Origin: Uloborus plumipes
Lineage: Eukaryota > Arthropoda > Arachnida > Araneae > Uloboridae
Direction of reading: 5' to 3'
NCBI GenBank assembly: GCA_038373865.1
Contig: JAXGGA010001043.1
Coordinates: forward strand, 62,001-126,000
DNA: 64,000 nt
Shown here in pieces: positions 26,101 to 57,220 of this stretch (positions are counted from its first letter, which is position 1; each line of letters begins with the position of its first letter). The notes below the pieces were generated by a model. The model saw only the letters and a list, made by a program, of their open reading frames with translations. It was not told the DNA's origin and ran no database searches. Position numbers and translations under genes: made by a program.

Positions 26101-29096
26101 GTTTTCACTGCAGCAAAATTAGCTTTAAACTATTAAAAGAATTAATTTGCTGTAGACTCCACTCTGTTTGTTTATTCTCTTTTAATAATAGCTGCTGATG
26201 AAAAATATTGTTTGTGCCCAGAGAACTTCATGGGTCAGTTTTGTTACGAAGATGTAGATGAGTGTAAAATCAGCAAACCTTGCGATGAAAACGAAGAATG
26301 CAAGAACACCTATGGGAGTTATGAATGTAACTGTAAAGAAGGATTCATTAGAGATTCTGATAGATGCATACGTAAGTAGCATTTTTACATTTTAGATACA
26401 CAGGCACGAGAGTGCAATATGTGGAAAGAATCTGCATTTAAAATACTAATTCCACAAAAAAAAGGAATTAGTTAATACATCTGTATTTTTTTTTTTTTTT
26501 AATGAATCACAAAATTTCAGAACTAATGAAACTTTGTAACATTTTTCAAGGTTTTCCAGCACTTTAAAATGAGATTTCTATGTTCAAGTAGTTTTTAAGG
26601 ATTTGTATACAAACCATGTTGTCGCTTCACTCTTATGAGAGATCATCCCTCTAGGACAGCTGATGACGAGCTGTAGACTGGTTATACATATTTCGTCAGT
26701 CATGCAGTGCAGCAATTCTCAAAAACAATCATTTCTATTAATTAAAAACACTGATTTGTATATGTTGCTGCTGTTATGACTGCACAGTTATGCCTGCAAC
26801 AAGCACAAAAATCCATATTTTTCTAGTACGAAATATTTTTTTGAAAGTTGATACTTCATATTAGACACAATATATATAATTATGTTCAGATATATGAAAA
26901 TTATAAGTCAAATTTTAAAATACCGGGATAAAATGGAAATATATGAATAAAAATGTCATACCCGAGGCAAATGGATTGAGTATGCACATTCACCATTTTT
27001 TTTCTTTTTTAAGTGCACTAAGATCACAATATAATTGTTATTACTTTTGGGTTGATAGATATCTACATTTGACACACTCAGACACTTAGAGACAACTAAG
27101 ATTGCAGAGTGCTGCTGCATAGTTTATTTGTGGTGGCAGTAGCCAAAATGGCAAGGAGTGGTCACATAACTGGAAAATCACAGATTTGATGCCTGCCATC
27201 AAAAATCCTCCACAGCTGCTAATGGCGACAGGTACATACATATCTTGCTCAAAAGTCCTCCAAGTTACTATTCCAAATCAATACATCTTGGAGAACTGAA
27301 ATCAAGGGTTGTTCAGTTCCTGATCTGAATCAAAAAACAGAGCTGCTTTCATGGCTCCATCCAACAAATCGAATTACATGCAGTGTAGGGGGTATAAGTG
27401 TAGGTGCATAGCTTCTTGTTGTCCAGCCAACGTACCGCAGGTCATATGCCCCCTGTAAAGCTTGGTACATGAGGCCTGCTGTTATGTCCAGTTTTATGAA
27501 CCAGAAACTAGGTTCTAGAAAACTTCTTTACAACTGATCATTTTCATTTGGTATTAAAAATGATTGTTGCCAATTTGGAACCTAATACATAGTCAGAAAT
27601 TGATTACTGAAAATCAGATAGAAATCTACTATTTAAAAAATATAAAAAGAGCATTTAAAAATAGTAATAGCATGTAATGAATAAATAAAATTAAAAAAAT
27701 ATTATTTTATATAGCTATCCCTAGCTCAATTCTTCACTGAAACAAAAAAAATAAGGAATGTAAATTCACTGTGATTATTCATTAAATTTCATTATCATAT
27801 TTGGCTTTTGCTGCTATTCAAAACTCAATTTCAGCTAAGATGAACTGCTATGAAAGTACATGTATGAATTTTGGAGAATGCATTGAAAAAGAGGGTAATC
27901 GCATCATTTGCATTTGTCTTATTGGTTATACTGGCAGCAGGTGTGAAATAAGTAAGTAAATTTAAAACTATTTTATAATGCTCTAGTGTTGTTAATTTTA
28001 AAACAGAACTGAGGAAAAAACTGTCATTCATACAATTGAAAATTGATCTCAAAAGGGATTCATGAATCCCCCTCCCCTACTCAAGGTTAATAGAGTATCC
28101 CTTGAAAGTTTATTGAGCTCCCCAACCCCCTCCAAAAATGAGATCAAAAACTGTAAAATCACCCTTTCCTGAGAGTTTCAATGATTCAGATTGCATCATG
28201 AACCTCCATGTGGCTATCCGTAAAAAGAATTTATATATATATATACATACATTTCAAATTTAAAACAGAGATGGAATTCAGCCGGTATACAACAGTTTAT
28301 ATGGTTCTTCAAAATTCTCTATACTCCCTGTAAAAACACTTAAAATTTCTATAGGGAAATATTAAGAGCAGTCTCTTAGGGAAGATTTTTTAAAAATCAT
28401 CTCTAAAGGTATCCAGAAAGTCAGAATAGCCTCAAAACCACGTCTGTAGGTTCTGCTGAAGCTGAAAGAAGCTTCAACTCAACAAATGATTTTTTTAAAA
28501 GAAAACAAACAAATTGACCGTTGAAAATGTTTCAAACATAAGGATAATTAACTTAGGTTTGATTACCACTAAAACTTGGAGTCGACGGCGGACTTAAGGT
28601 GGGAGTGAAATAACAATCATATGGCGGATGATCTTCAAGTAAAAACTAAAAAATTAGAAGAGGCTAGTGACACCAAAACGCTTTGAAAACATATTTAACA
28701 TTTATGTTAGTTGAATTAAATGAGCTTGAAAAATGTGAATATTTATTTGTCTGTTTTTAAAATATTTTATTATTATTTATCCTCCGTCTTTAAAATAATT
28801 CAAGCAAACTAGTTTACGAACGATTTGAATCAGATCACTGAGTTAAAACATTTGAAAATTGACCGAAAACAACTGTAGTTCAAAGAATTTAAATCTTATA
28901 AAGAAATAAAAAACATAACCTATCTCATTGTATTAAAAACACTTTTTGAATTTTGTAAAATAACACAACTACAACTAGCTTTTTAATTTTTCCAGAAATA
29001 TTGGAATGTGAAGATTCATCATGCATTGAAGGTGAAACATGCCTTGCAACACCACAAGGCTTTCAATGCATCAAAGGATTGAAATTATTGAAGTAA
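17172..29096 (+). CDS. EGF-repeat protein with Cripto-like first EGF, four exons
   Basis: Exons: 17172-17508 (5' edge uncertain), 26192-26371, 27835-27951 and 28996-29096 (TAA). Every junction is phase 1 with clean AG/GT borders. EGF1 spans exons 1-2: HCCFNGGTC...YCLCPENFMGQFC, six cysteines with C1 and C2 adjacent as in Cripto. It keeps the O-fucose consensus C-x4-T-C. EGF2 is a calcium-binding EGF: DVDEC...CKNTYGSYECNC...DRC, with the Asn/Asp hydroxylation motif. EGF3 is NCYESTC...CICLIGYTGSRC. EGF4 starts (LECEDSSC...C...C) but stops after four cysteines. No transmembrane segment or CFC domain is seen. The first exon may begin at 17162 after a good acceptor (TTTATCTTTCATAG), with TAA just before the ATG at 17172, or at an AAAG near 17258. 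A signal peptide is not convincing: residues 7-20 are hydrophobic but lysines follow. Probably secreted; function unknown. Confidence 0.8.
17509..18772. other. Start of the large EGF-gene intron
   Basis: G runs (17547, 17611), AT-rich DNA and a solitary CAGGGTGCTCCGGTTCAACC end-like motif at ~18488. No gene. Confidence 0.5.
17763..17780. repeat. (TG)n microsatellite
   Basis: Nine TG units. Similar short runs: (CA)n at 16612-16632 and 35262-35282, (GA)n at 42808-42827. Confidence 0.9.
19036..20366. mobile_element. Foldback-like element with inverted minisatellite ends
   Basis: TATCGATG lies at 19028-19035 and 20367-20374. The left end is an array of GGAAAAACGTCCCC-type units (19044-19150). 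The right end is the same unit inverted, GGGGACGTTTTTTCC (20279-20360). This array-at-both-ends layout is typical of foldback elements. The TSD is less certain because ATCGATG recurs in the surrounding hAT. Confidence 0.7.
19400..19569. mobile_element. Pogo/Tigger-like MITE, 170 bp
   Basis: TA-flanked, with TIRs CAGTCGAGCCC...GGGCTCAACTG. Internal words GAATATCCCGCT repeat in both halves. Third nesting level inside 18781-20859. Confidence 0.7.
21760..22110. repeat. Degenerate ~110-bp repeat block, shared with the 6.3-8.3-kb hAT
   Basis: Repeating pattern CTAAAACTGCGTTTTCAAAAC, TTCAATTTCTAAAA, TTTCCGGGAG, CCCCCGAACCC. The same pattern fills 6840-8030 and appears as single units near 16420, 29400 and 47520. 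Probably the internal part of an old hAT family. The plus ORF at 21898 is within it and not a gene. Confidence 0.55.
22526..25837. repeat. 3.3-kb inverted repeat, arms ~0.95 kb, in the large EGF-gene intron
   Basis: The left arm (22526-~23500) and right arm (~24890-25837) are inverted copies along their length, starting AGTCCAGGCTAG and CCTAAAATTTTTACATATAT. By eye they are about 90% alike, with small indels. The ~1.4-kb centre holds a 92-codon ORF at 24359 with no recognised family and a tandem doublet of CGCAAAGCCAGCTGCTT at ~24475. No clean TSD is seen, so either a foldback transposon or a duplication-inversion. Confidence 0.85.
25877..26026. mobile_element. Small MITE with TTAA-type right border
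   Basis: Inverted ends CCCTTTGGAGCCGGG / CCCGGATCCAAAAGG, with TTAA at 26027-26030; the left TTAA is degenerate. A related end fragment (TTAACCTTTAGAAACCGGGC) lies at 22477-22497, left of the big inverted repeat. Confidence 0.4.
26372..28995. other. EGF-gene introns around the third EGF exon
   Basis: Besides exon 27835-27951 and the hAT relic at 28400-28600, nothing beyond AT-rich intron. 28050-28200 is C-rich with repeated CCCCTCCCC-like runs. Confidence 0.5.
28400..28600 (+). pseudogene. Decayed hAT-superfamily transposase C-terminus
   Basis: From 28440 one frame reads TSVGSAEAERSFNSTNDFF, the conserved hAT dimerisation motif (A-x-x-E-R-x-F-S). After a shift come KLTVENVSN and INLGL, like the L-x-V-x-N-I-S-N continuation in KIAA1586/ZBED-type members. 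Surrounding frames are broken. It lies in the last intron of the EGF gene. Confidence 0.55.
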
Positions 29097-29136
29097 AATT
29101 CACACGATTCATTAAAATTAATATGTCTTACAGTGT

Positions 29137-29142
29137 AATAAA
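29137..29142 (+). terminator. Polyadenylation signal of the EGF gene
   Basis: AATAAA lies 41 bases after the TAA of the last EGF exon. An ATTAAA variant sits slightly upstream at about 29111. Position and spacing are as expected for a 3' end, but the cleavage site was not determined. Confidence 0.5.
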
Positions 29143-30334
29143 CTACTTTAAATAATCATAAATGTACTTAATTACAAATTATTCAAGTTAAGATTTTATT
29201 AGTTTCATTATATTTACAATAATTATTCAAAACACAAAACTATACAGGTATAATATACATCTAGAATGAAAAAAAAAAGATGAGTAACTTACATGTTGTA
29301 CTTCAAATTAATATAACATTAAAATATCTCCATGGGCTTCACAGTTTCATGGGTATGCAGCCAGACTAGAGAATCCCCCCCTTCCCAAATCAAGTGATCA
29401 AATATAGCCTAAAGCTGCATTTTAGAGGCTTATATTTCGAAAAAATTCGCCCAAGACCTCTTATTTGTGCCCAAAAATTGCAATTTGATCTCCACACTTT
29501 CCAACAATGACTCACTCCAAAACCAGAAGTTAGATTTACTCAAGTTTGGTCAGTAGTTGGAATTTTTTTTTTTTTTTTTGAATTATTTCAAAAAAAAAAA
29601 AAAAAAACACTGATTTTTAAGAGTAATATTTAAGTACATTGATGAAATGATCCTGAAACCGCTAACAATATTTTTTTAATTTCATGTTGCATTTTATGCT
29701 GCCATGTACCAATGAGTGACGTGGTCTGAACAGAAAGTTCAGTATCAATATTCGACGGCTGACGTTGTCAGGACAGAAAGTTCAGCGTCAGTAACCAGTG
29801 ACATATGAGGCAGCTATACCCTGTGTAACGAGAGATGGCGGCTCAAAGCAAAATTATGTTCCCACTCTCCACACTTTTCCCCTGATGGTTGTCATAGTTA
29901 CGTCGCTATGGATTTTCCCCCACTTAGCTTTCGCAACGATGGTTAGATGCAAATGGCCAAAATTGCTACTATTCTATTGGTACTAAACTATTATTCTATT
30001 AGAAAATCAATGTTAATAAAGCACAACATTTTCTTAGAAATTTTTGCTGTATTAATGTATTACTAGAGTTTTTAGAAAACATTGAGAAATAACTGAGACA
30101 TGAAGATATAAATAAAAGCTTAAGCCTAATTCGATAACCATAGCATAAAATAAATGAAATGCCTCAACAGCAGCGCATAAAAAAAGAGTGGAGCTGTTTT
30201 CTTTCGTACAGTTTCATGGAGACAAAGCAAAATTTCTAACTTGATACACCTATTTTAAAGTAACCGAGTATAATATGTTTAAAAGGATCAGTAAAAGCGA
30301 ATGGGGTGTTAATGCTAATAATCGAGAAAATGCA
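29143..30334. other. Gap between the convergent EGF and KAT2 genes
   Basis: Contains one unit of the ~110-bp degenerate repeat (~29400-29480) and two similar AACAGAAAGTTCAGTATCAA-type words 60 bp apart (~29725 and ~29770). The 62-codon ORF at 29798 is unsupported. Confidence 0.5.
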
Positions 30335-30484
30335 TGAAATACACAGCCAGCTCGCTATGTCATCCAGATACTGCAGTTTCATCCTCATTATGGATTATCA
30401 ATCTAATGCCAAACTGATTATTTCTAATGAGTACGAAACTGCAGTATCTGGATGATATAGCTGAGCTGGCAGTGTATCTCATTT
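30335..30484. mobile_element. Hairpin MITE between the converging genes
   Basis: ATCCAGATACTGCAGTTTC on the left pairs with GAAACTGCAGTATCTGGAT on the right. Arms are about 55 bp around a 30-bp loop. A diverged relative with GGACTGCAGTTTCG lies near 32795-32875 in the last KAT2 intron but one. Confidence 0.75.
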
Positions 30485-30874
30485 AGTTCTGCCTTAGTCC
30501 TAGCTTAGGGGTGGTAACTTGTTACTGAATTGAGAAAATGGTAAGTAATTGAATTTTCAGAGTTGATTTTTAAATTAACATTTGTGAAAATAGTATCGCA
30601 CTCATCAAAGATCATTAAATTAAAATTGAACTTTTAAACAAGTATTGCACACATGCATCACAGGCAAGCTGTGCAGTATAACCATGAATATGAATTATTT
30701 AAATGTACTGCGCTATATTTAAGATTATCTCTCTCCGACCTAATATGAAAAATATAATTATAAGAAATATTCATACACAAGTTATAAAACCTTAGTACAT
30801 AATGGTATTGACAAATGGCTGTATTTCATTGTTGATCACATGGATAAATGGTATAAAAATGAAAACGGTTGAAT

Positions 30875-53675
<22,801 letters not shown>

Positions 53676-54345
53676 TGTTCTGCATAAGGTGAAAAAAAGA
53701 GCAAGAAATCTTATTTCATAAAACAAATACCGTATATACTCGCGTATAAGTCAGGGTTGGCAAGTTTTTGACAGTCGGAGGTTTTATCCGGTTTTAACCG
53801 TGGTTTTTACCGTCATGTCAAAAACCCCTTTTTGACATGGTTTTTGACATAATTGTCAAAAACCTAAATTTCTGTCCAAAACATGTTTAAATTTGATATT
53901 GATAATCAAAATACATTTTCAAATGAATTTGACAATTTCTGATTTCAGACACTGAAGTAACCTTTTGGAGTTTTAGGTTATTAAAATAAAGTGTAATAAG
54001 CAATCCTAATCATAATTGAAGGGATCGGGAGTAAATAATGGTAACTAGCATTTTAAAAAATCAAACATATGGCTTTTGAATATGGCTTTATTGCTTCGAG
54101 GAATTACTGTAACAGATTTTTTTATTTTAAAAATGAAGTGGGTACATTAATTAAGTGCTGTGTGTCTTGGGTATACTTAATAAATTTTTACAAGTGATTT
54201 TTTTAATTTTAATTTGAAATAATAAATTTTAACTAATAAATAAATAAATAAAATAGTTTGATCAAAAATATTTAGCAGATTTGTACACTGAGTATTAATT
54301 AATTTAGTTTTGCTTTTACTCAAAACAAAAAAAAAATCATTTTAA

Positions 54346-54576
54346 CCCTTTCACTGCCATTTTTTTCTGAGAAAAAATAAAATAAGTACTTAAATACATA
54401 TCAGTTATATTGCAAATATTGTTAAAATTCTAAAAAAGGAAGAAAATTACACTGAATATTGTCAGTGATATCAAGGAATACCAGCGGGACATGCATTCAC
54501 AATAATACACAGCATATTTAGCTCATAGTGTCATTTGAAACTGCGGGACATATATGTCCCTTTGGTAGCGAAAGGG
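54346..54576. mobile_element. TTAA-flanked MITE (piggyBac-like), nested in hAT
   Basis: TTAA at 54342-54345 and 54577-54580 bracket 231 bp with TIRs CCCTTTCACTGCCA / TGGTAGCGAAAGGG. No ORF. The TTAA target suggests piggyBac mobilisation. Confidence 0.7.
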
Positions 54577-54589
54577 TTAAAGTGATGAT

Positions 54590-55275
54590 CTAAAGATTTT
54601 TAGATTGATAAAATAGTTAACTAATAGTTATTAAAACATTTAAACAAAACTACTTTAAAAACTGGATTTAACTTTTAATACTTTTAACTTTTTTCATGGC
54701 ATACGTTAATTTAAAAGAATGAGAATTAATTTTCATTAAATTTATTAATTTAATTTTTATTAAACTTGACTGATGAGATAACTAATTAATAGTTTTTAAA
54801 CATTTAAACAAAACTTCATTGAAAACTGCATGTAAGTTTTAATATTTGTAACTTTTTCACGGCATAATAAGTTAATTTAAAAGAATGAGAATTAATTTTC
54901 ATTAAATTTATTAATTTAATTTTTATTAAACTTGATTGATAAGATAATTAATTGATAGTTATTAAAACATTTAAACAAAACTACTCTAAAATTTGGATTT
55001 AAGTGTTAATATTTAACTTTTTTTCATTCCATAACAAGTTAATTTAAAAGAATATGAATTAATTTTCATTAAATTTATTAATTTAATTTTTATTAAACTT
55101 GATTGATAAGATAACTAATTGATAGTTATGTAAACATTTAAACAAAACTACTTTAAAAGCTGGATTTAAGTTTTAATATTTAACTTTTTTCACGGCAAAA
55201 CTAGTTTAAAAGAATGAGAAATAATTTTCATTAAATTTATTAATTTAATGTTCATTAAACTTGATTGATAAGATG
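54590..55275. repeat. Tandem repeat, about 170-bp units, four copies
   Basis: The block AAAGAATGAGAATTAATTTT followed by CATTAAATTTATTAATTTAA recurs at about 54712, 54881, 55048 and 55208, with small substitutions. It is very AT-rich and lies inside the hAT element at 53752-55479. Confidence 0.85.
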
Positions 55276-55569
55276 CATAAATTTTATTTGATATTTTTCA
55301 GGATGAGAAACCTTATACGTTTATATATATTATAAAAAATCTCAATAACCACTGTATTTGAGTTTTAGACAGGTTTTTGACGTTTTCGACAGGTTTTCGA
55401 CGGGTTTTCGACGGGTTTTCGACAGGTTTTCGACGTGTCATGTCAAAAACTGGTTTTTGACGTCAAAAACCCAACCCTGGTATAAGTGGACCCCCCTAAT
55501 TTTTAAAGGAAAATCGGGAAAAAATCGAAAACCGACATCGAAAAGCAGTATTTTTTTGCTACTCACACA

Positions 55570-56144
55570 ATGACAGACTGGCGAAACTATATAAATGAAG
55601 AAATTATAAATTACATAGAATTACATTCGGAAAAAATAGGGGGGGTTGACAAAATAGTCGAAATAGACGAATCAAAATTTGGAAAAAGAAAATATAACAG
55701 GGGTCATGCAGTCGAGGGTCAGTGGGTTTTTGGGGGAACAGAAAGGGGGACGGGTAAAATGTTTTTTGTTGCTGTGGGTGATAGAAGTAGGGATACTTTA
55801 TTTTCTGTTATTAAAGAATGGATTTTGCCAGGTACTACCATACATTCGGACGGGTGGAAAGCGTACAAAACTTTAGATAGAGAAGGCTTGGAACATTTGC
55901 GGTAAATCACAATCTTCATTTTGTAGGCCCCGACACAGGCTGTCACACTAATACCATTGAATCCACATGGCGACACGTTAAAAGTACACTACCTACACAC
56001 AATAGGAAGGGGGATTTTAAATGTTATCTTGCTTATTACATGTTCAAAAAGAATTGTGAGTTTCATAATGAAGATATGTTTAACAAATTTTTAGAAATAG
56101 TAAGGGGGATTAATTGGGAAGATTACGAAATAAAAGAAAAGTAA
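55570..56144 (+). pseudogene. Merlin (ISXO2/IS1595-like) transposase, N-truncated and frameshifted
   Basis: The first part (55570-55902) reads IVEIDESKFGKRKYNRGH, then VEGQWVFGG, DRSRDTLFSVI and IHSDGWKAYKTL, the hallmark ISXO2-like core. At about 55899-55902 the frame slips by one base. The next frame continues VNHNLHFVGPDTGCHTNTIE, then STWRHVK, to TAA 56142-56144. Catalytic Asp (EIDES), Asp (HSDGW) and Glu (TIESTW) are all visible. Together about 190 codons survive, against roughly 250-300 in Merlin proteins, and the N-terminal HTH/zinc part is missing. The M at 55570 is internal. Not functional as it stands. Confidence 0.85.
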
Positions 56145-56400
56145 AACCATTTTTTTCTCGAAATTTTCTTTAGAATTTTATTAACAAAATTGCAATTTTG
56201 GTACTAACATTTTTGGGATTTAACGTTTTTTCATACATTTTGTGAGTGGATAATTTCCCTAAGAGCGGAACATACCTGCACGACCTTTTTGGTACAAGCA
56301 TTTTTAAAAAATCCAAGGTAAGTGTATTGAAAAAACCTTTTCATATTGTGTTATATTGTATTGCATAATATTGTAGGATACTTTGCATGCTTATCTTCGT

Positions 56401-56503
56401 TTTTTCCTGTTGGTGCCAAAAGAGCATCGCCAAGATCGATGTGCGATAATTGGCGTCGTACATCGAATGCTTGGCGACGTCTTTTGGCGCCAACAGGAAA
56501 AAG
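56401..56503. repeat. 100-bp palindrome (hairpin MITE)
   Basis: TTTTCCTGTTGGTGCCAAAA (left) pairs with TTTTGGCGCCAACAGGAAAA (right), continuing through ATCGCCAAG / CTTGGCGAC. Arms are about 34 bp with a short loop. A GC-rich island in AT-rich DNA. No clear TSD. Confidence 0.75.
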
Positions 56504-56906
56504 TCGCCAAGGCTTTGTCGGATATCGCATTTGTTCCACTTCTTTAGCGTAAATTTAAAACCGTTGCACTGAATCGTAAAAATCTTCTCGTTTTTGAGTG
56601 TTTTTTTTTCTCAAAAGTTGTTCGGGAAAAATTTTCGGAAATTCTGCTCCGCGTATAAGTTGACCCCCTAACTTTCAACTTCATTTTTGTGACTAAATTT
56701 CTCGACTTATACGCGAGTATATACAGTAACCTTAACTGTACATAGCAAAAAAACAAAATTCAATACAGATTTTGTTAAATAAAAATTAAACCTTCAATAG
56801 CTATGCCTCATTATTTGTTCAATAATAAGAGAATCTAGATGACTGTTTAAATTCAAAGTGGAGCAAGTAAAGATTAACTCTTTCAGCACCAAAAAAATAC
56901 CATATA

Positions 56907-57080
56907 CAGTCGACGCTCGTTATAACGACCACTCGTTATAAAGACTATCCAATACAACGACTGGTGGGAAAAAGCCAACTTCATCCCAATATACTCTATT
57001 TTCTACCTCTTACAGCGACCACTCGAAACAAAGACCTTTTTCTGGGGGATGGAGATGATCGTTATATCGAGCGTCTACTG
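56907..57080. mobile_element. Pogo/Tigger-like MITE, 174 bp
   Basis: TA-flanked, with TIRs CAGTCGACGCTCGTTATAAC / GTTATATCGAGCGTCTACTG. Noncoding. Confidence 0.8.
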
Positions 57081-57220
57081 TATACATCTTTTAGTGAATC
57101 AGCTGCAAGAGGATTTGGATCAAATTACTAAATGGGCGGGCAGACAAGTGGGATATGGCAGTTAATATTGGAAAAGGTCAAGTGCTACATTTAGGTCATA
57201 GAAATAAGCATTAAGCTATT
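57075..57220 (+). pseudogene. Non-LTR retrotransposon reverse-transcriptase fragment
   Basis: LQEDLDQITKWA, then after a one-base shift ADKWDMAVNIGKGQVLHLG, is the Jockey/CR1-type RT segment (L-x-x-DL-x-x-I-x-x-WA-x-x-W-x-x-x-x-N-x-x-K). No other LINE domains remain around it. Confidence 0.6.

Larger units (their letters stand above)
53752..55479. mobile_element. hAT-type non-autonomous element with perfect 8-bp TSD
   Basis: Ends CAGGGTTGG...CCAACCCTG are flanked by GTATAAGT on both sides (53744-53751 and 55480-55487). The 1728-bp body has no transposase. The left end carries repeated GTTTTTGAC/TTTTTGACA words, and the right end five near-copies of TTTTCGACGGG (55370-55440), which resemble subterminal transposase sites. 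A piggyBac-like MITE and ~170-bp tandem repeats are inside. Confidence 0.88.
53730..56726. mobile_element. TA-flanked element with 22-bp TIRs, host to nested hAT and Merlin
   Basis: The left end CCGTATATACTCGCGTATAA and the reverse complement of the right end CTGTATATACTCGCGTATAA match for about 22 bases, each next to TA (53728-53729 and 56727-56728). The motif CGTATAAGT..GACCCCC recurs inside both ends. The hAT element at 53752 splits the left end. The Merlin relic and a 100-bp palindrome lie in the right half. Superfamily is uncertain: the TA target fits Tc1/mariner/pogo better than Merlin. Confidence 0.6.
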
